Origin: Rhizobiales bacterium 65-79
GTDB taxonomy: Bacteria; Pseudomonadota; Alphaproteobacteria; Rhizobiales; Rhizobiaceae
Assembly: GCA_001896885.1 (NCBI GenBank)
Contig: MKRJ01000043.1
Location: forward strand, 1 to 60,193
Direction of reading: 5' to 3'
DNA: 60,193 bases
The notes beneath the pieces are model-generated. The model did no database searches and was not told the DNA's origin. It was given only the letters and a program-made list of their open reading frames with translations. The translations under genes were made by a program, and so were the position numbers. This document shows positions 8,537 to 18,045 of this stretch, piece by piece (within the stretch, counting starts at the first letter, position 1; each line of letters starts with the position of its first letter).

Positions 8537-11500
8537 TATTTCACCGCTCCGACCTTTTCCTCGATCAGCTGCGGACATTGGAAGCCACGCAGGAGGTCGC
8601 CCTTGATGATCGTCCGGGTCGACGGGGCGGCGAATTTCAGCTTCACCCACCGGCTGCCGATGGCGAAACGAAGGGTGGCCTCGCCGGGCTCCTTCTTGCC
8701 GGAATCCGCGTCGCGCCCGGCATCGAGCAGATGGAAGAGAGCCCACGGTCCCTGCCAGAGGACGATGTTCTTCTGGCCGGCGATCTCCGGCGTGACTGAC
8801 AGGGCGACTTCGCTGTCCTTCGGCGGTGCCGGCCATGTCACCGACGACGGCGTCGCGGGACCGTGGTCGTAGGCGTCGGTCTGGCCGTCATGCTCGAACT
8901 GCGCGGCGTTGGCCGCGCCGTCGAGACCCATCGGCGTCACGGTGAAAGTGACGCCGGCATTGCCGCCGGCGTCGAAATAGGTGGTCGAGATGGCGGCGGC
9001 GCGTTCGAACGACGCAAGCAGCGAATCATCGAGGCCGAGCCCGATCGTGCCGCCGCCCTGCCATTTCCAGGGACTCGCCGAGGTGTCGATGAAGGATTTC
9101 AGGTAGCCTTCGCGGAAGGCGGCGATCGCGCCCTTCGGGCCGAAGACGGCGGCGAAATCCGTGGGTGCGGCGTCGAGTTGGCTGTGAGGGTCGAACGGGT
9201 AATGGCCGGAGACGACGGCGCGGCAGGCCGGCAGCACCGTCGAGCTCCAGATGTCGGTCAGCCGCGCCCGCGCGCCCGCGCCGGTCACCGCGGCCATGCG
9301 GAAGACGATGCGCTGGAACAGAGGCCGAAGCTGGTCCGGCAGCTTCCTCGCCATATCGTCCACCTTGTCGAGCGTATCCTGCGGCTTGCTGCCGAGTTTC
9401 AGTATGTCGCCGCCGGTAGCCACCAGGTTGAGGTCGTTATAGAGCGGCTTCAACGCGTCCAGTACGACATCGACCTGGGCGGGGGCGACCGGCGTGTCCT
9501 TGCCCGCCGGCTTGCTGCCGGCGCCGACTGCTAGGGCCAACTGGGCGAAATGTTCCGTCACGCGGCTTTCGACATTCGCCACCTTGCGCGGCACGGCCGG
9601 ATAGAGCGGCACCCGGCTCGCCAGTTCGCTTGCGGCCATGGCGCGGGCGGCGCCGAGCGGGCCGCCCGCGAGGTTGGTCTGTTCGGCCACGGCCTTCAGC
9701 AATTCGTCGACCGGCGAGGGGATGCCGGTCAGGATCGAAACCAGCTTGGCGGCCTGGTCGGCGTCCGCGGTCGGCGCAATGGTCAGATCGGCGAGCAGGC
9801 CGTCCCATTCGCGGTTGTATCCGACGGCATAGAGTTCGAGCATGCCCTCGCGGATGCGTCCCGCCTGCTGCCTGATGTCGAGATTCGAGCCCTCTTCGCC
9901 CATAACCCACAGATCGTCCGCGATCCGTGTCGAGACGTCCTGCGAATGCGGCATCATCCACGACCGGTAGCCGTCAAGCGTATAGAGGCCGGGTATTCCG
10001 TTCCACAGGCTGGCGCCGCTGACGCGGGCGAGCGCCTGTGGCCCCTCGGTTCCCATGTGATCGACAGGCCGCCATGGCGGCAGGGACTGCACGTCCGGCC
10101 GATTTCGGAGCATATCGTAGCCAAGCTGCGCCAGGCCGGCTTCGCCGATCCGGCCCCTGGCGCGATCGACCAGCGTCCTGTCGATCGGCTGCTTGCTCAG
10201 GTCGACCGACGAAAGTGCGACGAGATGGGCGCGCAGGCGCATGTCCTCGTCGCTGTCGTCCGGCGCCATGGCCTCGGCAAAGCCGGGGCCGACGCCGGCG
10301 GCGACGGCGGGATCGAGCGGTCGGACGCCACCGAGCATGAGGTAGTATTTCAGCAGCCGGAAGCGGCTCGCGACATCGAGCGCCGGCGCGTCGAGAGCGG
10401 AGCGGGCATAGGCGAGGACGTAGGGCAGGAGCAGGTTGCGCAGGCCGAGATCATAGATCTTTCGGGCCGATGCCGTCGGTGGCGCGCTCGAATAGAGGCC
10501 GAGCGTCACCCAGCCGGGCTTTTCCTTCTCGAGCGCGGCCAGGCTGTCGAGCGCCGTCGCCGCCTTCCGGAAGTCGGGCGCGTCGCCGGCCTTGGCATCG
10601 GCGATCCCAACAAGGGCGGCGCGCGCCGTCCCGATGTCGTCGGAAAGACGCGCCGTATAGGCCCGACCGTCGCTGAAGCTCAGCCACCACAGCACCGCGC
10701 AGCCGACGATCGCCACCGCCAGGAGAAGGTTGAGCGAGATCGCCTGCAGCCGCCGCGTCGCAGCGGCGCTGCGGGAATATCCGGCCATGGCCGCTTCGGC
10801 GAGAACCGTCTGCTGCAGGCCACGCAGGAAAAACGGGCGGGAGTGCAATGCCGCACGCCGGTCGTTGAACGCGACGGCATCCGGCTTGAAGGCGAAGAGG
10901 GGGGCCATGGCGCCCTGCAGCGCGTCTCGCGACAGGCCGGTCTGCAGCGCGCTCGCGAAGAAGACGCCTCGCAGCAGCGGGGCGGCGCCGAACCGGCTCG
11001 GAGCGGCGATCTGCTCGACCAGCGGCGTCAGCCGCGACTTCAGCAGCGCAAGCTGCGTCGGGAATTCGAACACCCTGAGGCGGAGCCTGTCGTCCGTCTC
11101 CTCCTGCAGCCGGCGAAGCTGCTGGCCGGCGAGCCGGTCGAGCATGTCGTCGAAGCCGGCGGAGAATCGTTCGGCGGGTGTGCCCGCGCCGGCCTCCTGG
11201 TTCGGCGACCATATCTGGAAGCCGAGCCGCGCGTCGCGCTCGTCCATGTTGAGCGAATCGAAGAATTCCTCGAAGCCGACGAGGAGATCGAGCTTGGTGA
11301 GGACGAGATAGACCGGCGGCCGCGCCCTCAGCCGCTCGGCGATCTCGTCTAGGCGCTTGCGCAGAAGCGTGCCAAGCGCCTCGGCCTTGTCCGGCAGGGC
11401 TCCCGCCAGAGCGCCGGCGTCGAGCGTCAGCAGGATGCCGGACAGCGGCTGGGTCGGACGCCAGCGGCGGATATAGGAAAGCATCCGCCGCCACACCGCT

Positions 11501-12099
11501 TTCTGCGCTTCCTCCGACTGCTGCAGATAAGGGCTGGCAAGCTCGATGAAGACGCCGTGCTCGGAAAGCATGAGATCGGCGGGCGGGCCTTCGGCCGGCC
11601 GGGCGCCCTCGTCGGCGATCGACAGGCCGGCATTCCTGAGCAGCGTCGTCTTGCCGCTTTCCTTGGCGCCGATCACCAGATAACGCGGCAGCGAACGGCG
11701 CTGCCGGGTGAGCGGACCCAGCCACCGCTGCTCGCCCAGCGCACGCCTGGCGCGGCGGGCGTTTTCGGCGAAGAGCGCGAACTGGCCGTTGGCCGCCGCC
11801 TGGTCGCGCCGGGACGTGGCCTTCCTTTCGTCGCGCGTGCGCCGTTCGGCATCCTCCGCGTTTCCTTCCGGGTTTTCCCGGCCCCGCATAAGGAGCCCGG
11901 CGACGCCCCAGACCATCGCGAGCACCAGCAGGATCGCGAGCCGCACCGCTGCGGGCGCCAGCGGCCGCATCTCGCCCACAGCGAGCAGCGGGCCGACAAA
12001 GAAGAAGAAGAGCGCCAGCAGCGACGCCACGATCGTGACGATGCCGAAGGGCCGAAAGGCACGCTCGAGCGCGGCGCCGATCATGCCCCCGAGCTTCAC
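8536..12099 (-). CDS. tssM: T6SS membrane complex protein TssM (IcmF)
   Basis: Full-length TssM of 1187 residues. Two membrane helices lie at about 18-42 and 50-72, a Walker A NTPase motif GAKESGKTT at 144-152, a third membrane helix near residue 460, and a large periplasmic region ending in the C-terminal beta domain that contacts TssJ. TssM spans the inner membrane and forms the trans-envelope core with TssL and TssJ, both encoded nearby. The start is GTG, overlapping the stop of the upstream short TssM-like gene by four bases (GTGA). It is the longest gene in the window. Confidence 0.95.
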   Translation of the reverse strand: MKLGGMIGAALERAFRPFGIVTIVASLLALFFFFVGPLLAVGEMRPLAPAAVRLAILLVLAMVWGVAGLLMRGRENPEGNAEDAERRTRDERKATSRRDQAAANGQFALFAENARRARRALGEQRWLGPLTRQRRSLPRYLVIGAKESGKTTLLRNAGLSIADEGARPAEGPPADLMLSEHGVFIELASPYLQQSEEAQKAVWRRMLSYIRRWRPTQPLSGILLTLDAGALAGALPDKAEALGTLLRKRLDEIAERLRARPPVYLVLTKLDLLVGFEEFFDSLNMDERDARLGFQIWSPNQEAGAGTPAERFSAGFDDMLDRLAGQQLRRLQEETDDRLRLRVFEFPTQLALLKSRLTPLVEQIAAPSRFGAAPLLRGVFFASALQTGLSRDALQGAMAPLFAFKPDAVAFNDRRAALHSRPFFLRGLQQTVLAEAAMAGYSRSAAATRRLQAISLNLLLAVAIVGCAVLWWLSFSDGRAYTARLSDDIGTARAALVGIADAKAGDAPDFRKAATALDSLAALEKEKPGWVTLGLYSSAPPTASARKIYDLGLRNLLLPYVLAYARSALDAPALDVASRFRLLKYYLMLGGVRPLDPAVAAGVGPGFAEAMAPDDSDEDMRLRAHLVALSSVDLSKQPIDRTLVDRARGRIGEAGLAQLGYDMLRNRPDVQSLPPWRPVDHMGTEGPQALARVSGASLWNGIPGLYTLDGYRSWMMPHSQDVSTRIADDLWVMGEEGSNLDIRQQAGRIREGMLELYAVGYNREWDGLLADLTIAPTADADQAAKLVSILTGIPSPVDELLKAVAEQTNLAGGPLGAARAMAASELASRVPLYPAVPRKVANVESRVTEHFAQLALAVGAGSKPAGKDTPVAPAQVDVVLDALKPLYNDLNLVATGGDILKLGSKPQDTLDKVDDMARKLPDQLRPLFQRIVFRMAAVTGAGARARLTDIWSSTVLPACRAVVSGHYPFDPHSQLDAAPTDFAAVFGPKGAIAAFREGYLKSFIDTSASPWKWQGGGTIGLGLDDSLLASFERAAAISTTYFDAGGNAGVTFTVTPMGLDGAANAAQFEHDGQTDAYDHGPATPSSVTWPAPPKDSEVALSVTPEIAGQKNIVLWQGPWALFHLLDAGRDADSGKKEPGEATLRFAIGSRWVKLKFAAPSTRTIIKGDLLRGFQCPQLIEEKVGAVK

Positions 12100-13904
12100 G
12101 ACAGGCTTTCCTTGTAGGCGACGATGCGGCGCGCTGCGTCGATGTAAGGCGCGCCGGCCGTCATCCCGCCGGCTGCCTTGATGGCCGCGAGGCCGTCCTC
12201 GACGAAGCGTGCGCGCAGTTCCTGGGGCACGGCCCGGGCGGAATTTTCCAGCCAGCCGCGCAGTTCGGCCGAATTGGCCGACGTGGGGCCGCCGGCGAGA
12301 TGGATCAGGGCGTTGAGGGTCGCCGGGTCCGTATCCATGTCGACGAGCTGGCTTTCCAGAAGGGCGGAGAGATGCGGCGCAAGCGCGTTGCGAAGAAGCG
12401 CCTGCCGCGCGCGGGCAAGCGCGTCGTCGAGGCGTGGCCGGGCGGAAAATCCGGGCACCACGAACCGGTCGTTCGGCGCCGCCTCGATCCGCTGTTCAAG
12501 GTCGGCCAGCTTCTTCAGATCGTCGAGCACGGCCGGCATCTTGCCGACTTCGGAAGGGCTTGCGACCGGCGCGAAGGTGGCCGCGGCGGCCGAAGCCTGT
12601 CTCGGCCAGTCGATTTCACGGTCATGGACACCGCTCATCACGACCACGAAGGCGACCGATGCGGCGACGACCAAGGCGGCCACGAGCCATTGCAGCGCGA
12701 GGCGCAGGCGATAGGGCGATTCCTTGAGAGCCAGCCCGGCTTCGTGGAGGGGCCCCTTGCGCAACGCTCCCGCGACGAAGAAGCCGTGTTCTTCCTCGTC
12801 CAGCCCGAGGTCGGGCGGCACCGTGCCGGAGCGCGGCATGGCGAAACGCAGCGACATCTCCGGCAGGAGCGGATCGATGGCGAGAGCCTCCTGCCGCGCG
12901 CTGGTGAGGAAGACACCACGCAGCGCCGCGCCCGTCCAGTCGGTCCGGCCTTCGGGCAGGAGAGCGTCGAGCATCGGCCGGATCGTGTCGGGAAGGGTCG
13001 CGATCTGCGCCCCGAAGCTCTGGATGCGGCCGCAGCGGATAGGGTCGCCTTCGCGTGACAGCCATTCGATCAGGCGCAGCCTGAGCGCTGCGAGGATGCC
13101 GCGGAAGCCGTCGGTCAGCGCCTTGGCGCCGGCCTCGCCACCCAACGGATGCGCCAGGCCCTGGGAGGGCAGTCCGAAACCCCATGCCTGCTGCCGCTCC
13201 TGCGGCTCCTGACGGTCGAAGAACTCGCGGAAACCCGGGACGAGGTCGATCTTCGACAGCATCAGATAGACAGGGTAGCGGCGCCGCGTCCGCTTCTCGA
13301 TCTCGCGGATCGATTCCGTCGTCGCCTGGGTCAGCGATTCGTATTCTATGCTGTCGGTCAGCGCGAGGTCGGCGGGAGATAGGACCAGGAGGATGCCGTT
13401 CAGCGGCAGGTCCGGACGCACCCTCGAGAGGAGCGCGGCGAGTTGCAGGATCGTCTCATGCCCGGCGCCGAGCGGCGCTTCGACGAAGACAGCCTTGTCG
13501 CCGACCCACCAGACCGTGTCGCCGATGCGGACGCCGTTGCCGAGCTCGAAGCCGGATTGCTTGAGGATACTCGACTTGCCGGAGCCACCTGGCCCGAGCA
13601 CGAGGAAAAAGGGCACGCGGTAGCGGCCGCGGAAACCGGTAAGCCCGCGGCTCTTCAGGAGCGCGAGGACGGCGCGCTTCTGCGCGCGCACGGCCATCGC
13701 GCGGCCGGTTTCCCCGCGCGTCTCCCGCCGCCGGGCGCGCCAGGCGAGGAAAACCGGCAGGAAGCCCCAGATGACCAGGGGGACGAGGCCGGCGGCGAAA
13801 TGGAGGTCCGGCGGGGTCAGCTTCGCGTCGCGCCAGATCAGCCAGCTGGCGGCGAGCGCCACCAGCAATGCGAGCACGGTCACGATATTCCCCCGCGCCG
13901 ACAT
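12096..13904 (-). CDS. Short TssM/IcmF-like NTPase protein (N-terminal half only)
   Basis: A 602-residue protein that resembles only the cytoplasmic half of TssM. It has two N-terminal membrane helices (about 6-24 and 37-55), Walker A GPGGSGKSS (104-112), an IcmF-type NTPase domain, a third membrane helix near residue 425, and only about 170 residues after that. It lacks the long periplasmic region and C-terminal domain. The start is chosen at MSARGN because it lies one base after the tssL stop; the upstream part of the open frame only shadows tssL. It sits between tssL and full-length tssM, so it may be an accessory of the membrane complex. It is not a broken gene: both ends are clean. Confidence 0.85.
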   Translation of the reverse strand: MSARGNIVTVLALLVALAASWLIWRDAKLTPPDLHFAAGLVPLVIWGFLPVFLAWRARRRETRGETGRAMAVRAQKRAVLALLKSRGLTGFRGRYRVPFFLVLGPGGSGKSSILKQSGFELGNGVRIGDTVWWVGDKAVFVEAPLGAGHETILQLAALLSRVRPDLPLNGILLVLSPADLALTDSIEYESLTQATTESIREIEKRTRRRYPVYLMLSKIDLVPGFREFFDRQEPQERQQAWGFGLPSQGLAHPLGGEAGAKALTDGFRGILAALRLRLIEWLSREGDPIRCGRIQSFGAQIATLPDTIRPMLDALLPEGRTDWTGAALRGVFLTSARQEALAIDPLLPEMSLRFAMPRSGTVPPDLGLDEEEHGFFVAGALRKGPLHEAGLALKESPYRLRLALQWLVAALVVAASVAFVVVMSGVHDREIDWPRQASAAAATFAPVASPSEVGKMPAVLDDLKKLADLEQRIEAAPNDRFVVPGFSARPRLDDALARARQALLRNALAPHLSALLESQLVDMDTDPATLNALIHLAGGPTSANSAELRGWLENSARAVPQELRARFVEDGLAAIKAAGGMTAGAPYIDAARRIVAYKESLS

Positions 13905-13905
13905 C

Positions 13906-15378
13906 TCAGCTTGCCGCCTCCGCGTCGATCTGGAACTCGACGCGCCGGTTCTTCTCGCGGCCCTCGGCGGTCGAGTTGGAGGCGATCGGATCGTTCGATC
14001 CGCGGCCCACGGTGGTGACGCGCGAGGGATCGTCAAGCCCCTTCTTCAGCACCTCCGCGGCTGAATCGGCGCGTGCCTTGGAGATGGCCATGTTGTCGCC
14101 GAGCTTGCTGCCGTAAGGCACGGGCACGTCGTCGGTGTTGCCCACGACGACGATCGGCCCCTTCTCGTGATTGATCGCGGCGGCGATGCGGCCGACGAGC
14201 GGATCGCTCGACGCGGCGAGGTCGACGCCACCCGACGGAAAGGAGGCGTTCAGCATGCGGATGGCGATCTTGTCGTTCACCCTGGCCAGCTCGACGCGCC
14301 GGGCGGCGATGTCGTCGGCGAGGAAGCCCTGCAGGCGCTCCATCTGCGTCTTCACCTTGGGCTTCACCGGCTCCGGGATGTTGGGGATCGCCGGCGCCGT
14401 CACGACGACGGGAACCGCCGGCGCGAGCGCATCGATCTGCTGTACCGCGGTGTCCACGCGCTGGCGCAAATCGAAGCTCGACAGCGCCCAGAGGATGGCG
14501 GCGAGAAGCAGCGCCACGATGCCGATGATCCAGGCGGCGCGGGCCGATTTCGGGGCCACATGCGGTGCGGCGACCGGCTCCCATGGCGGCGACAGCTCGC
14601 GGTCGTAGGGGCCGCGGACGCGGCGGATAATGCGGTAAAGCTCGTGGCGCAGCCGGCTGAGGCGTCCCTGGCCGCCCTCCATGACGCGATACTTGCCGGA
14701 GAACCCGACCGCCAGGCAGATCGCCATGAACTCCAGGCCGTCGATATTCTCGTCTGGAGCCCTGCGCATCTGGTTGAGCAATTCGTAGAAGCGTTCGCCG
14801 CCCCAGGTCTCGTTGTAGAGCGAGCTGACGAGGCTGCGGCCGGCCCACACCGCCTGGCCGCCCCATTCCGTGTTGAGGATGATGTCGTCGAGCGTCGCCG
14901 CGATGGCATAGCGCGTCATGCGCACGAGCCGGGGCGGGACGTCGCGCGCCATTGCCGCCGTCTCGAATTGCTTGATCTCGGCGAGGATGCGCTGGCGGAA
15001 GCGCTCCACGTCCTCAGGCGGAGCGCTCTCGTTCAGCCGTCCCGCCAACCAGAGGAGCGGCGCCGCGGCGCTGACGAGCGGATTGACCGAGGCGAGATCG
15101 AACGCCTTCTCGATCGCCGCCTCCTTGCCGGATTTCAGATAGGTATCGGCGCCGAAGCCGTCCGCGAGCCTGTCGTCGCCGAGGAGGTCGTCAAAACCCT
15201 CGGAGCGGCGTCCGCGCGGCGCGGCGAGGGCGGAACCGAACGCGTCGTCGATCTGGTCATCGAAGCCGTCGTCGAGGAACAGGTTCGCGGCGCCGGGCCG
15301 GGAAGCCTGCCTTGGCTGGGGCAAGGGCCGACGGATGGTATCGTCGGCGTCGGGGGGATCGAAGAACGGATCGGCCAT
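13906..15378 (-). CDS. tssL: T6SS membrane complex protein TssL with C-terminal OmpA domain
   Basis: A 490-residue DotU/ImpK-family protein. An acidic, proline-rich N-terminal tail (about 1-90) precedes the cytoplasmic DotU domain (motif WGGERFYELL). A single membrane helix lies near residues 293-313 (WIIGIVALLLAAILW). An OmpA/MotB-type peptidoglycan-binding domain follows at the C terminus (VGNTDDVPVPYGS, then EGREKNRRVEF). Such extended TssL proteins anchor the complex to the cell wall without a separate TagL. The start ATG follows GGGAGGA. It ends one base before the short TssM-like gene. Confidence 0.94.
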   Translation of the reverse strand: MADPFFDPPDADDTIRRPLPQPRQASRPGAANLFLDDGFDDQIDDAFGSALAAPRGRRSEGFDDLLGDDRLADGFGADTYLKSGKEAAIEKAFDLASVNPLVSAAAPLLWLAGRLNESAPPEDVERFRQRILAEIKQFETAAMARDVPPRLVRMTRYAIAATLDDIILNTEWGGQAVWAGRSLVSSLYNETWGGERFYELLNQMRRAPDENIDGLEFMAICLAVGFSGKYRVMEGGQGRLSRLRHELYRIIRRVRGPYDRELSPPWEPVAAPHVAPKSARAAWIIGIVALLLAAILWALSSFDLRQRVDTAVQQIDALAPAVPVVVTAPAIPNIPEPVKPKVKTQMERLQGFLADDIAARRVELARVNDKIAIRMLNASFPSGGVDLAASSDPLVGRIAAAINHEKGPIVVVGNTDDVPVPYGSKLGDNMAISKARADSAAEVLKKGLDDPSRVTTVGRGSNDPIASNSTAEGREKNRRVEFQIDAEAAS

Positions 15379-15391
15379 GGGGTTCCTCCCA

Positions 15392-16729
15392 TCAATCCTT
15401 GACGGCCCACAATTCAAGTTCGATGCCGGGGAAATCCCCGGCGACATGGATCGCCAGCGCGCTGGAGGATGCGATCTGCTTCCAGACGGGGCTCGTCCTG
15501 TCCAACTCGAAATAGGCCTTGCCTGTATGGTACGGGATCTGCCGCGGCGCGGCGGTCAGGCCGCGCAGCCTGATGCCGGGCAGGGCGGCGTTTACGAGCT
15601 CACGGATCTGCTCCACCGGCCCGACCTTCGCCTGCCCGACGAGCCGCTTCGCCAGCGTCTCGGCCGGCATGTCGGCGCGGGCGACCAGGATGAGCGTGTA
15701 TTTCGAATAGATCGAGCGATCGGGCACTTCCGCGACGCGAATGCCGTAGCGGTGCTGGACGAGCGGGATCGTCAGCGCACCGCGCTCGAGCACGGCGCTC
15801 AGCGCCTGCCTCAGCGAGGTCATGACGGGCGCGAAGGTCGCCTGCAGGTCGTCATGGTCATAGGCGGGGAACATCGGCGGCCGGTGGTCTGCGCGGGCAA
15901 AGGTCGCAAGCTCGCCCGCGAGCGAGACCATGTTGACGTAAGCGGTCTCGGGATGGACCATCGAGGCCGTCGACAAATGGGTGAAGATGGGCTGCCAGCG
16001 GTTGACGCCCTGAAGCATCAGCGTGTCCGACAATTCGCCGGAGGTGCCTTCGCTGCCGGCGGCCAGCCGCGACGCGATGGCCTGACCGCGGTGATTGAGC
16101 AGTCCGACGATCTCGGTGACGTAGCCGCTCACCACCTGCGACACGCGGATATCAAGCAGGGGCGGGATGAAGGTCTCGTCGAGGATGACGGTGTTGTCCG
16201 AGCGGACCTCGCCGATGCGGGCGACGCCGAGGCCGAGCAGACCGCCGCGCTCGGCGCCCTGCGGGGCGCAGCGGATGCGCAGCTTGCCGATCGTGATCGT
16301 CGAGGAGGTTTCTTCGGACGCGGCGGAATCGGCGACGGTCAGATCGTGCGCGACATAGCGCGTGATGGCGTCGGCGGCGCCGTTCGCCACTTCCATGCCG
16401 CCGGGCCGGCGCGCCGGCAGGGTCAGATAGACGATCTGGTTGCGCGCGCCCTCGTCGAGTTCGAGCGGCCGCATGGCCTCCTCGTCGACATCGTCCGGCC
16501 AGTCGAAGGGCGTGCCGTCCGGGAAGATGCCGGAAGCGCGCTCGACCGCGAACTTGCCGATCGACAGAAGATCGCGGTTGAGTTTCAGCTCCGACAGACC
16601 CCAGCCATAGCCGCGCAGGCCTCGGAAGAGATGGCGCGAGACCCCCTCGACATAGCGCGCTTCCTGCTGGAAGTGCTGGGCCCGGATGAACATTCCCTCG
16701 GACCAGATCACCTTGCTGTCGACAGGCAT
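15392..16729 (-). CDS. tssK: T6SS baseplate-membrane adaptor TssK
   Basis: A 445-residue ImpJ/VasE-family protein that connects the TssEFG baseplate to the TssJLM membrane complex. The diagnostic N terminus is VIWSEGMFIRAQHFQQ within the first 25 residues. The start is the ATG at 16729; the much longer open frame upstream only shadows tssJ and the FHA gene. The tssL start lies 14 bases beyond its stop codon, consistent with a single leftward operon. Confidence 0.95.
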   Translation of the reverse strand: MPVDSKVIWSEGMFIRAQHFQQEARYVEGVSRHLFRGLRGYGWGLSELKLNRDLLSIGKFAVERASGIFPDGTPFDWPDDVDEEAMRPLELDEGARNQIVYLTLPARRPGGMEVANGAADAITRYVAHDLTVADSAASEETSSTITIGKLRIRCAPQGAERGGLLGLGVARIGEVRSDNTVILDETFIPPLLDIRVSQVVSGYVTEIVGLLNHRGQAIASRLAAGSEGTSGELSDTLMLQGVNRWQPIFTHLSTASMVHPETAYVNMVSLAGELATFARADHRPPMFPAYDHDDLQATFAPVMTSLRQALSAVLERGALTIPLVQHRYGIRVAEVPDRSIYSKYTLILVARADMPAETLAKRLVGQAKVGPVEQIRELVNAALPGIRLRGLTAAPRQIPYHTGKAYFELDRTSPVWKQIASSSALAIHVAGDFPGIELELWAVKD

Positions 16730-16770
16730 AAGCGCCTCTTTCCCCGTTTCTTCTTCGCCCCGGCCGCCGG

Positions 16771-17277
16771 CTAATCCTGCGGGCCGAGGTTGACTGAAAG
16801 CGAATTCAGGTCCGCCTTCAATTTCAACGTCTTTTCGCCCTGCAAGGGCACCATCGCACGCCACTTGGCGTCTTGAAAGTCGCGGAACCCGACGACCACC
16901 GCGACCAGCACCGTGCCTTCCGCCATGGGCGCCTTGACATGGGCGACGCTGCCCGGCTGGACGATGAGTTCCGCCTTGCCAAGCATGGTCGGTCCCAGCG
17001 TCTTCGCATCGTTCTCCCAAAGCTGGCGGAAGCTCGCGTTCGCGAAAGCGGTGTCGCCCGACAGGAGATACACCCGCACGACCGTTGGCGAGGGCTGCCC
17101 GTCGGGCTGCGGATTGACCAGCGGCGAGGCAACGGCCAGCAGGTCGAGGCCGGCATTCTGCGGCGCCGGCTTGATCTCGATTTCCTTCGCCGGCGGCTTC
17201 TTCTTGCCGAAGATGCCGCACGAGGCGAGGGCGAACGCCAGGAAGACGATCACGAACAGCCGGAGAAAGCGCACCAT
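16771..17277 (-). CDS. tssJ: T6SS outer-membrane lipoprotein TssJ
   Basis: A 168-residue secreted lipoprotein. The N terminus MVRFLRLFVIVFLAF is followed by the lipobox LASC (cleavage before Cys near residue 19), then a short charged linker and the TssJ/VasD beta-sandwich (motif VRVYLLSGDTAFANASF). TssJ is the outer-membrane anchor of the TssJLM complex. The start at 17277 gives a clean signal peptide; the longer open frame upstream does not. TssJ is missing from several rhizobial imp clusters, so its presence is informative for typing. Confidence 0.92.
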   Translation of the reverse strand: MVRFLRLFVIVFLAFALASCGIFGKKKPPAKEIEIKPAPQNAGLDLLAVASPLVNPQPDGQPSPTVVRVYLLSGDTAFANASFRQLWENDAKTLGPTMLGKAELIVQPGSVAHVKAPMAEGTVLVAVVVGFRDFQDAKWRAMVPLQGEKTLKLKADLNSLSVNLGPQD

Positions 17278-17315
17278 ACCAACACCTACCCATACCGTCG
17301 CCGCCCATGTGCGGC

Positions 17316-18005
17316 CTACGCGTTCTCCGGATATGACTCTCGCAAAAATGCCTGCAGCCGGTCGTAGAAGGCCCGCCATTCCCGGTCGCCGATGACGGCG
17401 CCCGCCCTGTCGACCCCCTGGGCGAGCGTGGCGATATCGAGGCCCGGAAACGATTCGACCAGGCTGACGACGATAGCGTCACCGAGGGCCGCGGACGATC
17501 CCCTGTCGAGGCGAGCCGTGCCCCCGGCGGCAGCGGGGGGCGCTTCCTTCCACCAGTCCTCGGCGATCGGCCCGGCGCCCATCGGCGACGGCGCTGCCGC
17601 TGCTCCGGGTTGCGGAAAATTCTCGTTGTCGCCGAAAGGCCCGTCCGCCGGGAGGACACTGTCCGCCGCCACCTTGTCCACATCCTCGATATGGGCGGCG
17701 ATGACGATGTCGCCCATCCGGACGAGATCGCCGTCGGCGAGCCGGCGGGTGACCTGGTTGCCGATCGGCTGCTCGTTGAGAAAGGCGCCGTTGGTCGAGA
17801 TGTCGGTGATGCTGAAGCCCTCGGGCGCCGCGTCGATCCGGCAATGCCGTTTGGAGATGACCCGCGCTGGATCGGGGATCGTCCAGGAGGCATCGGAGCC
17901 ACGGCCGATGGTCATCGAGCCTTCCTCCAGGACGCGCTCCGCCTCCACGCCATCGGGAGGCGGCGACGTCCGCAAGGAAAGCGTCAATTTCACCGGGAGC
18001 CCCAT
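17316..18005 (-). CDS. FHA-domain protein (short TagH/Fha-like)
   Basis: A 229-residue protein with one forkhead-associated domain at about residues 30-100. The phosphothreonine-binding landmarks are GRGSD (34-38), SKRH (51-54) and TNG (71-73). The C-terminal part has a proline/alanine-rich linker and a helical end. In T6SSs, Fha proteins are the usual substrate of the PpkA kinase and help recruit the membrane complex. This one is shorter than the classical 400-500-residue form. It is the first member upstream of tssJ, 38 bases away. Confidence 0.9.
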   Translation of the reverse strand: MGLPVKLTLSLRTSPPPDGVEAERVLEEGSMTIGRGSDASWTIPDPARVISKRHCRIDAAPEGFSITDISTNGAFLNEQPIGNQVTRRLADGDLVRMGDIVIAAHIEDVDKVAADSVLPADGPFGDNENFPQPGAAAAPSPMGAGPIAEDWWKEAPPAAAGGTARLDRGSSAALGDAIVVSLVESFPGLDIATLAQGVDRAGAVIGDREWRAFYDRLQAFLRESYPENA

Positions 18006-18045
18006 TCCACCCTGAGCATATGTCCGTCCGCCACGGATTTATGGA

